Source: Paenibacillus sp. sptzw28 (GTDB lineage: Bacteria; Bacillota; Bacilli; Paenibacillales; Paenibacillaceae). Taken from it: a stretch of 64,000 bases of DNA. Below, one piece after another: positions 20,461-27,845 of this stretch. Each line of letters opens with the position of its first letter. The stretch's first letter is position 1. The notes under the pieces were generated by a model. The model ran no database searches. It worked only from the letters and a program-made list of their open reading frames with translations, and was not told the DNA's origin. The translations under genes were made by a program, and so were the position numbers. The stretch covers positions 1,941,501 through 2,005,500 of the forward strand of contig NZ_CP080545.1 of NCBI RefSeq assembly GCF_019550795.1, given 5' to 3'.

Positions 20461-20679
20461 GTGGAACAACTCGCTTTAGAGCTTGTAGCATCGCTTGGTT
20501 TAAGCGTTGAAACCGCATACGCCGTAATTCGCATGGTTATGGCCGGTACTTCCATCTGGTCCATTATCGGCATCATACTGGCTAGCGGCGGCATTATCGG
20601 TATCGGATACGCCACCCTGGTCTATCTGATTAAGCGCAAGTTGAAAGAGTGGTCCTTCAAAGCGGTTGCAGCTTGGTAA
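20461..20679 (+). CDS. Circular bacteriocin precursor, peptide 2
   Basis: A 72-residue peptide starting MEQLALE, then LVASLGLSVETAYAV, the centre IILASGGIIGIGYATLVYL, KRKLKEW and the end VAAW. Over 65 aligned residues, with no gap, 35 are identical to peptide 1 (54%). The segment KRKLKEW and the C-terminal A-W are invariant. The predicted mature ring is L8-W72, also about +4. The start is GTG after GGAGGAGGT. The gene lies 27 bases after peptide 1, so both are made from one transcript. They may act as a pair, or be two independent bacteriocins from a duplication. Confidence 0.85.
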   Translation: MEQLALELVASLGLSVETAYAVIRMVMAGTSIWSIIGIILASGGIIGIGYATLVYLIKRKLKEWSFKAVAAW

Positions 20680-20720
20680 TCGGATAAAGCAACCGCTTTG
20701 AAAGAAAAGGTTGTTACGGA

Positions 20721-20750
20721 AGAGCAGGGAGGCTGCAACCTGCCTGCTCT
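20721..20750 (+). terminator. Partial terminator or processing hairpin after the structural genes
   Basis: Perfect 8-bp arms AGAGCAGG and CCTGCTCT, followed by the weak U-tract CTTTAATC. Such a leaky element would give much more message for the two peptides than for the export genes downstream. From 20751 to 20875 there is no gene; a TATAAT at 20829 lacks a good -35. Confidence 0.5.
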
Positions 20751-20875
20751 CTTTAATCAATAGAAATATCCGCCAAAGGATACACGTTTCTTCCGGATCA
20801 CACCAGAGGCGGCTAAATATAGAAAAACTATAATTTTAACATTAAATTAACATGACAAAGGGTTGTGTGTAAAGC

Positions 20876-22519
20876 TTGAAAAAGTTTTTTTTCTTGCTGC
20901 AAATCCAGCATCTGCTCTACTTTCGCTGGTTCGTCACTCAATTTTTCAGCGCAGCCCGAATTCGGTCCGGTCATGTGGCATTGCTGTTTGCCGGATTGCC
21001 GGTTTTGACGGCAGGGATCAGCTATTTCGTCTTTCGTGCAATATTTCTGTTAACAAGGGCAGGGGGCTATGTGCCGGAAGCGGATCATCTGTCCGCCGCC
21101 TTCTCGGTTATCTATATGCTGCTTGGCCTAACGTTTATTACGGATGCATATAAAGAGGTGTATATTCGCGCATTTCACTCTAAAGATACTGAGTTCGTAC
21201 AGGTCCATTACGGAGCATCCGCCAATGTCCAGTTGATCAAGCTGATTGACGTGTATGCCTGGAAGATCGTATTTCCGTTCGTACCGCTCGTTATCGGGGG
21301 TTCAATCGCCTTTAACGCCATTTTCACTCAGCATATTCCGGCGGGCTGGTACACGACTTCGCTGCTGCTCCTTGCCGCAAGCTCCCTAGCCGTTCGGATT
21401 CTGGTAATGACGGTTTCTTTTCTAAGGCGGAACGGGAGAAAGCTTGGCAGCTCGGCTATAACATTTGTGATGAAATCGGCGCTCTTTGCCGCACTTGGAT
21501 ACTTCGCGATCAGGTGGGTGGGCAGCAGCTCTCTAAGCACCGTAATTGCGGATGAGGCAGGCCGGCTGGCTGCCATCTCCGATACGCTGGCCAGTCCTTA
21601 TATTCCTTCGAACTGGTTGCTCTCGGGGCATTCAGGGTGGTACGCAGCATGGACTGTTTTATTGCTTGCAGCGGCGGTGACGTTGGTTTACCGGCTGCAG
21701 GACAGGTTCATATCGCTTCGGCAGGAATTGCCGGAGACGGTGCTGAACGCCAAGCGGAAGGTCGATCTTATTGGCCGTTGGAATCGGCCGATGTGGAACC
21801 TGTTCGCCAAAGATTTAATGCTGCTCTCAAGGGACCACTATAATGTACTCCCATCCTTAAGAAATTTCGTGCTGATTCTCATGGTCCTGATCGGAATCGG
21901 AACCGGGATCCGCGAGATGGGGTGGCTTCAATCCCCGGCTGTCTCGTTCTCGGCTATGTTTGCCGCTCAGCTCATGCTGTCAAGCTTCGCCGGCTTCCTC
22001 GTATCGCGAGCCACAAGCGTGGACGCGGAAGGGATGATGATGCAGGTTCTGCTGACGCATCTACGGACGCCCAAGAGTATCTATAAAGCGAAAATCATGC
22101 TGCATTTTACGCTGACGACAGCGCTCGGTTTCATGGCAAGCCTCATATTATCCATCGTCCTTAATCTTACTCTCAGCTTGGCGGCATTCAGCCTGCTGTC
22201 GCTTGTGCTTATCAATCTCGTTTCAAGTCTGGCCTCCGTTACATCCTCTGCGATGTACCCCCGTTTCGATTGGGAGGATGAATCCCGGATCGGCACGTCG
22301 GAGAAAGCTTCATTGATCGAGTCGCTTATTTTGCGGGGATACGAATTGATGCACATCACCGTAATGGGCACGTCAGGAGCGATGCTTTACGGCAAAAGAA
22401 TTACCGAGGAGCTGTTTTTTGCCGTGTCGGCTGCGGGAATCGTATTGTCGAGTATGATATGGTGCGCAGTTTTGACGTGGCTGCTCACTAGACCGTGGTG
22501 GAAGGAATGGCGATTGTGA
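20876..22519 (+). CDS. Large polytopic membrane protein of the bacteriocin cluster (As-48B-like role)
   Basis: A protein of 547 residues with about ten or more hydrophobic segments and no soluble domain. The layout is that of a large ABC-2-type permease: VALLFAGLPVLTAGISYFVF near the N-terminus, clusters of segments around residues 70-240, and a second set from LILMVLIGIGTG to the C-terminus. In AS-48-type clusters a membrane protein of similar size follows the structural gene and is needed for maturation and export; I infer the same role here. The TTG start has only a weak site (AAAGGG). Its stop overlaps the start of the ATPase gene, which should supply its energy. No protease motif is visible. 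Confidence 0.7.
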   Translation: MKKFFFLLQIQHLLYFRWFVTQFFSAARIRSGHVALLFAGLPVLTAGISYFVFRAIFLLTRAGGYVPEADHLSAAFSVIYMLLGLTFITDAYKEVYIRAFHSKDTEFVQVHYGASANVQLIKLIDVYAWKIVFPFVPLVIGGSIAFNAIFTQHIPAGWYTTSLLLLAASSLAVRILVMTVSFLRRNGRKLGSSAITFVMKSALFAALGYFAIRWVGSSSLSTVIADEAGRLAAISDTLASPYIPSNWLLSGHSGWYAAWTVLLLAAAVTLVYRLQDRFISLRQELPETVLNAKRKVDLIGRWNRPMWNLFAKDLMLLSRDHYNVLPSLRNFVLILMVLIGIGTGIREMGWLQSPAVSFSAMFAAQLMLSSFAGFLVSRATSVDAEGMMMQVLLTHLRTPKSIYKAKIMLHFTLTTALGFMASLILSIVLNLTLSLAAFSLLSLVLINLVSSLASVTSSAMYPRFDWEDESRIGTSEKASLIESLILRGYELMHITVMGTSGAMLYGKRITEELFFAVSAAGIVLSSMIWCAVLTWLLTRPWWKEWRL

Positions 22520-23271
22520 TGGAAAAGCTTCGGGTGAATAATTTGTCCTATCGTTATAAAGGCACTGACCGGCCTGCTGTGGAACAAATCAGCTTTACAG
22601 TGGAGGAAGGCGAGGTTGTTGGTCTTCTTGGTCATAACGGCGCCGGCAAAACGACCATTCTCAAATGCATTGCCGGCCTGCTGAAGCCGGGAGAAGGCGA
22701 AGCCTCGCTCGGCGGCGCTCCCAGTAAGGAAGGCGGAGGTGCTGAGCCGTCACTCGGCTATGTTCCATCCGACATCTATTTGTACAATTTATTGACTGTT
22801 GAGGAGATGATCCGTTTTACGGCAGGTCTGCATGGGCTGCCCCGGACGGCCTGTGAGAAGCGGATGAACGAATTGCTGCACGTTTTCCAGCTGGACGATA
22901 AGCGGTCCGAATATGTGAAAACCTTGTCTCACGGCATGAAGCAGAAGGTGGCGATGATAACCGGCGTCATCCATCATCCGGGATTGCTTGTGCTCGATGA
23001 GCCGATGACCGGATACGATGCGCTCTCGACGAAGGAGACAAAGACGTTCCTGCTGTCGTATGCGAAGGAGCGCAAGGCCGGCGTTCTGCTATCGTCCCAC
23101 CGGCTTGACATTGTCGAGGACATCTGCCGCCGTGTTGTGGTCATTCATGCAGGAACGATGGTATACAGCGGGGGAATACAGGATTTGAAGAAACAGGCCC
23201 ATGCTTCCGGCACATTGGAGGAAGCGCTGCTGCGTATCTCCGGCGAAGAAGCCGGTCCGGTGAACGAATGA
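22519..23271 (+). CDS. ABC transporter ATP-binding protein of the bacteriocin cluster
   Basis: About 250 residues with all ABC ATPase motifs: Walker A GHNGAGKT, signature LSHGMKQK, Walker B LLVLDEP and switch SSH. The LSHGMKQK form is common in ABC-2-type exporters. It overlaps the preceding membrane protein gene (TGATG; GTG 22516 is another possible start, 9 bases after GAAGGA) and overlaps the SpoIIM-like gene by 4 bases. It therefore probably forms one complex with both. The counterpart in AS-48 clusters is the D gene, linked to export and immunity. Confidence 0.88.
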   Translation: MEKLRVNNLSYRYKGTDRPAVEQISFTVEEGEVVGLLGHNGAGKTTILKCIAGLLKPGEGEASLGGAPSKEGGGAEPSLGYVPSDIYLYNLLTVEEMIRFTAGLHGLPRTACEKRMNELLHVFQLDDKRSEYVKTLSHGMKQKVAMITGVIHHPGLLVLDEPMTGYDALSTKETKTFLLSYAKERKAGVLLSSHRLDIVEDICRRVVVIHAGTMVYSGGIQDLKKQAHASGTLEEALLRISGEEAGPVNE

Positions 23272-23834
23272 AACCGGTCATGCTCAGAGAAGCCCTTGCC
23301 TATGGCTGGACAGTGTTTCGTTCCCTTATTCTCGCCGCTTTCATTCTTTATGCTCTCGGAGCGGTCGCAGGCGCGATTGTGGGAGCCGGTACGCCGATTG
23401 AACAGCTGGAACGTTCGGACCCGGGGCTGTTGTCGAGAAACCCTGCGACCTACATTGTCCATAATACGCAAAGCATTGCTTATTTCATCGGCGGAATGGT
23501 TACGTTCGGACTATCAAGCCTGTTCGCACTGTTGTTCAACGGTTTTTTGATCGGGTACCTGCTTATCGGCCTGATGAAGCATATCCCCGTTATTCCGGCG
23601 CTGCTGCACGTGATACCTCACGGATTGTTCGAGGTGCCGGCGATGCTGCTTGCCGGGGCAGTCGGCCTGTATCCTCTGCGGGCCATTATCCGGTATACAA
23701 AAGCCAAAGAGAAATTCGTCTTCGACTGGAAACCGATACTTGGATGCACTGCGGCGTCCTTACTGCTGCTATGGGTCGCAGGCATGATCGAAGCATGGTT
23801 TACACCGATTGTCGTGATGGCATTAAGCTCATAA
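23268..23834 (+). CDS. SpoIIM/DUF95-family membrane protein (circular bacteriocin maturation or immunity)
   Basis: A protein of 188 residues with about five membrane segments. The family signature is clear: FNGFLIGYLLIGLMKH, then HVIPHGLFEVPAMLLAGAVGL, the H-G-x-F-E-x-P-A core of SpoIIM/DUF95 proteins. A DUF95 protein is a hallmark of circular bacteriocin clusters (AS-48 C, circularin, garvicin ML types), where it is needed for production and contributes to immunity. A sporulation SpoIIM is less likely given its length, position and overlap with a dedicated ATPase. It starts inside an ATGA overlap. Confidence 0.88.
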   Translation: MKPVMLREALAYGWTVFRSLILAAFILYALGAVAGAIVGAGTPIEQLERSDPGLLSRNPATYIVHNTQSIAYFIGGMVTFGLSSLFALLFNGFLIGYLLIGLMKHIPVIPALLHVIPHGLFEVPAMLLAGAVGLYPLRAIIRYTKAKEKFVFDWKPILGCTAASLLLLWVAGMIEAWFTPIVVMALSS

Positions 23835-23860
23835 TTTAGCGAAAGCCGGGAGGGTTAAGG

Positions 23861-24505
23861 ATGGTGCTTACAGATGTGGCGAAGGTGATTGTAAATCCGA
23901 AGCCGATCATGGAAAAATGGATGAAGCGGGAGCAGTTCTTCTCGCTCATTGCGATTATAAGCATTTTCTCGCTCGTGCTTGCGGTTGCGTCCATCTCCTT
24001 CTTCAGGGCGGAAGACATGAGCAAGGTACTCGGATACTCCATCGAATCCGATACCTACGAGGCCTATAAAATTTTTATGATGCTGGGCTCCGGCATCGTC
24101 GCTTTATTCACCCCGGTGGTATTCATATTATTAAACTCGATAGTGAACAAACTGCTTCTTCTGCTGTTCCGGGTCAACATTCCGTTTCGTCAGCTGTTCA
24201 TTCTAGGCAGCTTCGCCTACATCCCGCTGCTGATGGACACGCTCCTCCGTATAGGCATCCAATTGTTTACACTGAAGCCTCTAATGGAGTCGCCAGCCAA
24301 ACTATTCCCGTTTCTGTCCGCTGAGGATTCCCCTATCGCCGGCATGCTTTCGGCTTTGACCGTATTTGGCATTTGGAGCATGCTGCTCTATACGCTCGGT
24401 ATCTATTTGATGTCACCGGAGAATCGCCGTGTCAGAAGCGTGGCGCTGGTGATCGTCACTTGGCTTGCATCGTCGCTCATTTCGGGATATATCGGCGGTA
24501 TATAG
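23861..24505 (+). CDS. Yip1-like membrane protein
   Basis: A protein of 214 residues with about five hydrophobic segments. The opening VIVNPKPIMEKWMKREQFF and the segment FRQLFILGSFAYIPLLMDTLLRIGIQLF are typical of bacterial Yip1-domain proteins. It has its own GGGAGG site, lies 26 bases after the DUF95 gene, and is followed directly by the membrane fusion protein gene. Its position parallels the first gene of the second transport operon in AS-48 (E). A role in self-protection or exporter assembly is inferred. Confidence 0.7.
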   Translation: MVLTDVAKVIVNPKPIMEKWMKREQFFSLIAIISIFSLVLAVASISFFRAEDMSKVLGYSIESDTYEAYKIFMMLGSGIVALFTPVVFILLNSIVNKLLLLLFRVNIPFRQLFILGSFAYIPLLMDTLLRIGIQLFTLKPLMESPAKLFPFLSAEDSPIAGMLSALTVFGIWSMLLYTLGIYLMSPENRRVRSVALVIVTWLASSLISGYIGGI

Positions 24506-24506
24506 A

Positions 24507-25682
24507 GTGAAGAAGACATATATCTGGGCAGCCATTCTGACTGTAGCTGCGGTTGTGACTGTGAATATATGGGTGACCGCTGATCAGCCCTCCTCTTCAT
24601 CAACACCGGCAGTCGTTGCAACCGTTACCGTTCACAAGGAGCGGATGAGCGACTCGATCCTTGCTTCCGGCATCGTTCTGCCGACTGCTGAGGAGAAAAT
24701 TTATCGCGACGGAGAACTGGGTGAATATGATCTACTGGTCCATGAGGGACAGCGAGTGAAGCAGGGAACGCCGCTGCTTCGCTACCACGGGGAAGAACTG
24801 GAACGACAGCTTCGCGATGTGGTTCTTTCAAGAAAGAGGCTGGACCTTCAGCTCGCAGATAATCGGGGGAAAGTGACAGAGCTTCAGCAGCAGTTCAAAA
24901 ACCGGATCAGGACCTTAAGCGGCGATACGGACGGCAGCGACACCGATGCCGCGGTCAATCAAACCGCTGAGGAGCTGCGCGCCTTGCAGCAGCAAATCAA
25001 AGTATCGGAATTTGAGATAAAGGGGCTCGATGAGCAGCGAAAGACGCTTGAAGAGAGGCGCTTGAGTATGCTGGTCAAAAGCCGTATTTCCGGCGTTGTC
25101 CACCGGACGATCACCGAGGACGGGCTAAGCGGCAGCGAGTCAACGGCCCCGATACTTCATATTGTTTCCGAGCCGGAGTACCACATAGCAGGTACGATTA
25201 CGGAATTCGACGCCGTACTCGTTCAGCCGGGACAAACGGTCACCGTTAAGCCGAAGGTTCAACCGGACGTGAAATTGAAAGGCGTAATCCGGAAGATCGA
25301 CTATATTCCCGTAGAAAGCTCCACCGGCGCTGACACTGCCGCACAGAAGGATGCGGTCACGTCTTACCCCGTTGTTATCGATCTTGTTGAGCCCAGCGAT
25401 GCGCTGAAATACGGGTACCATGTATTTATTGAAATCAGCCTGCAGCTGAAAGGCGAGCGGCTGGTCGTCCCCTATCAGGCGGTGCGGAATGAAAACGGCC
25501 AGGAAAGCGTCCTGCTTGTAGAGGGGGGTATCGTGCGCACCCGGCATGTAGTGACAGGCGAATCCAACGACAGCTTCGTCGAAATCGTCGAGGGTCTGAG
25601 GGAAGGGGAACAAATCGTTGCGAACCCCAATACGGAGCTGAAGGACGGTACAGCCGTACAAGCTGAAGGAGCGCCATCGTAA
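24507..25682 (+). CDS. Membrane fusion (periplasmic adaptor-like) subunit of a MacAB-like exporter
   Basis: About 391 residues. An N-terminal anchor (TYIWAAILTVAAVVTVNIW) is followed by beta-barrel and lipoyl-like parts (LLVHEGQRVKQGTPLLRYHG). A long coiled-coil hairpin spans residues ~95-190 (ELERQLRDVVLSRKRLDLQL, EELRALQQQIKVSEFEIKGL). The second lipoyl half and the C-terminal barrel follow (ESVLLVEGGIVRTRHVVTGE). This is the HlyD/MacA family; in Gram-positive bacteria such proteins work with MacB-like permeases, including the F-G-H transporters of circular bacteriocins. GTG 24507 starts just after the Yip1 stop. One base separates it from the permease. Confidence 0.85.
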   Translation: MKKTYIWAAILTVAAVVTVNIWVTADQPSSSSTPAVVATVTVHKERMSDSILASGIVLPTAEEKIYRDGELGEYDLLVHEGQRVKQGTPLLRYHGEELERQLRDVVLSRKRLDLQLADNRGKVTELQQQFKNRIRTLSGDTDGSDTDAAVNQTAEELRALQQQIKVSEFEIKGLDEQRKTLEERRLSMLVKSRISGVVHRTITEDGLSGSESTAPILHIVSEPEYHIAGTITEFDAVLVQPGQTVTVKPKVQPDVKLKGVIRKIDYIPVESSTGADTAAQKDAVTSYPVVIDLVEPSDALKYGYHVFIEISLQLKGERLVVPYQAVRNENGQESVLLVEGGIVRTRHVVTGESNDSFVEIVEGLREGEQIVANPNTELKDGTAVQAEGAPS

Positions 25683-25683
25683 T

Positions 25684-26892
25684 ATGGTGGGTGAATATGT
25701 CAAAATCGCGATTTTCTCGATTGCCGCAAACCGACTCCGTTCATTTTTGACCATGGTGGGCATTATCGTCGGAGTTTCTTCTGTCATCACAATTGTCGCG
25801 ATCGGCCAGAGCGGCGAACAGATGCTTAAGCAGTTTTTCTCTACCGGTGGAAAGCATACGCTGGATATTGATTTCCGGTACTTTGAGGAAGAAGGGGCCG
25901 GAATGGGGGGACAGACGCTTTCGGAGCCGCTGTTCACGGAGCGGGATATCGAACTGATACGGAATATACCGGAAATTTCACAGGTTATCGCCGTCAATAC
26001 GAATACCGCGGAGGCGGGCTATCTGGACAGGAAGGCAAATGTTCAGCTTACAGGCATTTCGCACGGCTATGAAGACATTAACCCCATGAAAATCACCCAG
26101 GGGCGGTGGCTGGCGGCCGCCGATATCCGCCAGAGCAGAAAGTCAGCCGTAATTGGGGAACGGCTTGCCGACAAGCTGTTTAATGGAACATCAGCCCTCG
26201 GTGCGGTAGTGGAGGTGGAGGGGGTTCCTTTTAAAGTGGTGGGCATTGCGGAGGAAGACTCCGGTCCGCTTGCCGGTCTGGCAGGCTCCAGGATGTATGT
26301 TCCTCTTTCCGTTTGGCCGGTTATGTACGGGAAGGACGAGATTCAGGCGCTGACTATTCAGGCTGCGGACGAGAACAAGCTTCAGACCGCAGGCGAGAAG
26401 GCTGTCGAGCTGCTCAACCAAACGAAGAAGAGCAACCGGAAAACAGGCGAGTATACGATATTCAATCTGGAGGAGCTTCGCAAATCGCTCTCTACGATTT
26501 CCCGCATTATGACATCCATTATCGGAGGCATCGCCGGCATTTCCCTGTTCGTAGGAGGGATCGGGGTGATGAACATCATGCTCGTCTCCGTTACGGAGCG
26601 CACGAAGGAAATCGGCATCCGTAAAGCGCTTGGCGCGACGCGTGGTGAAATACTGACGCAGTTTCTGATCGAATCGGTCATATTAACGACAGCCGGCGGT
26701 ATCATCGGGGTTTCGCTCGGATGGGGATGTTCATACCTCGTAAGTATGATTACGCACTGGCCGCCGATGATTTCATGGCCGGTTGTGGCCGGCGGAGTGT
26801 TATTCTCTATGCTCATTGGTATCGGGTTCGGTATTCTGCCCGCAAGCCGGGCTTCCAAGCTGCTGCCGATCCAGGCGCTGCGTCATGAATGA
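25684..26892 (+). CDS. MacB/FtsX-type ABC permease
   Basis: A protein of 402 residues with the four-helix MacB layout. The first membrane segment is near residue 15 (RLRSFLTMVGIIVGVSSVITIVAIG). A large extracellular domain (~45-270) follows, then three C-terminal segments with the FtsX core ISLFVGGIGVMNIMLVSV, TERTKEIGIRKALGA and RGEILTQFLIESVILT. With the adaptor upstream and the ATPase downstream it forms a tripartite exporter. In circular bacteriocin clusters this module adds to immunity by exporting the peptide. Confidence 0.9.
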   Translation: MVGEYVKIAIFSIAANRLRSFLTMVGIIVGVSSVITIVAIGQSGEQMLKQFFSTGGKHTLDIDFRYFEEEGAGMGGQTLSEPLFTERDIELIRNIPEISQVIAVNTNTAEAGYLDRKANVQLTGISHGYEDINPMKITQGRWLAAADIRQSRKSAVIGERLADKLFNGTSALGAVVEVEGVPFKVVGIAEEDSGPLAGLAGSRMYVPLSVWPVMYGKDEIQALTIQAADENKLQTAGEKAVELLNQTKKSNRKTGEYTIFNLEELRKSLSTISRIMTSIIGGIAGISLFVGGIGVMNIMLVSVTERTKEIGIRKALGATRGEILTQFLIESVILTTAGGIIGVSLGWGCSYLVSMITHWPPMISWPVVAGGVLFSMLIGIGFGILPASRASKLLPIQALRHE

Positions 26893-26912
26893 CGGAGGGG
26901 TTGAAAGGTTTC

Positions 26913-27587
26913 ATGAATATCATAGAACTGCGGGGCGTTAATAAGCATTACAGGGGGGCGGAAGACCTTCATATTCTGAGAGATATCAATCTGAATGTGA
27001 CTAAAGGCGATTTTGCCGCTATCATCGGACCGAGCGGTTCGGGCAAATCGACCCTCATGAACGTAATTGGCTTGCTTGATGCGCCGACCTCCGGGGCGTA
27101 CATGCTGGAGCAGCTTGATGTCAGCTTGCTGTCCGATATGCAGGCAGCCAAGGTCCGCAGCCGAAAAATCGGTTTCGTATTCCAGCAATTTAATCTGCTG
27201 GCCCGCCTGAATGCCCTCGAGAATGTTGAGCTGCCGATGATTTATGCAGGCATGCCGAAGAAAGAACGAAGAGAACGGGCGCTCCACTTGTTGGAAATGC
27301 TCGGCTTGGACCATCGATTCCGGCACAGGCCGGCCGAGTTATCGGGCGGGCAGCAGCAGCGGGTCGCAATCGCCCGCGCATTGGCCAATGATCCTGTTCT
27401 GCTGCTGGCTGATGAGCCGACGGGAGCGCTTGATACGAAGACAGGCCACGAGGTGCTGGAACTGCTCCTTCGGCTCAACGAGCAGGGCAACACCATCCTG
27501 CTTATTACTCATGACCCTCAAATTGCCGGGTACACCAAGCGGACTGTCACGCTGCAGGACGGTTCGATCGTCAGGGACGCCATTTAA
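26913..27587 (+). CDS. MacB/LolD-type ABC transporter ATP-binding protein
   Basis: About 224 residues. Walker A is GPSGSGKST, the Q-loop FVFQQFNLL, the signature LSGGQQQR, Walker B VLLLADEPTGALD and the switch ITHD. This is the MacB/LolD class that pairs with FtsX-type permeases such as the one just upstream. ATG 26913 is preferred because the protein then opens MNIIELRGVNKHY, as relatives do, with GGAGGGG 12 bases upstream. ATG 26889, overlapping the permease stop, would add eight residues. Last gene of the bacteriocin cluster. Confidence 0.9.
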   Translation: MNIIELRGVNKHYRGAEDLHILRDINLNVTKGDFAAIIGPSGSGKSTLMNVIGLLDAPTSGAYMLEQLDVSLLSDMQAAKVRSRKIGFVFQQFNLLARLNALENVELPMIYAGMPKKERRERALHLLEMLGLDHRFRHRPAELSGGQQQRVAIARALANDPVLLLADEPTGALDTKTGHEVLELLLRLNEQGNTILLITHDPQIAGYTKRTVTLQDGSIVRDAI

Positions 27588-27633
27588 ACAACCGTGCCGC
27601 GTCTGCCGGTCCATAACTGCAAGTAATAAAAGA

Positions 27634-27679
27634 TAGCCTTCCGATAACAGCCGCCCCTCTGTTATGTGAAGGCTTCTTT
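27634..27679 (+). terminator. Terminator at the end of the bacteriocin cluster
   Basis: Outer arms AGCCTTC and GAAGGCT and inner arms ATAACAG and CTGTTAT around CCGCCCCT, followed by TCTTT. Confidence 0.75.
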
Positions 27680-27791
27680 GGCTGCCAAAAGTGCTGTTTA
27701 CTTTATTTTATGCCCTGTTTCATCAATTGATCGCACGTTAGAATGAAAGAAATACCTCTTATGCCCTGAGCTTCCATTGCTTCGCCGGGTC

Positions 27792-27819
27792 TTGTTATCT
27801 ACAATGAGGCTACTATGAT
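27792..27819 (+). promoter_or_regulatory. Candidate promoter of the two-component genes
   Basis: TTGTTA (27792-27797), a 16-base spacer and TATGAT (27814-27819), about 27 bases before the kinase start. Confidence 0.4.
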
Positions 27820-27845
27820 AATTTAGGGCGAGGTGCGAGTACGGA

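Noticed and set aside
20224..20679. Lanthipeptide or two-peptide class IIb bacteriocin
   Set aside because: There is no Cys, no LanM/LanBC gene, no double-glycine leader and no C39 peptidase transporter; a DUF95 protein is present instead.
23268..23834. Sporulation gene spoIIM
   Set aside because: It belongs to the same superfamily, but it overlaps an ABC ATPase gene in a bacteriocin cluster, so the DUF95 bacteriocin role fits better.
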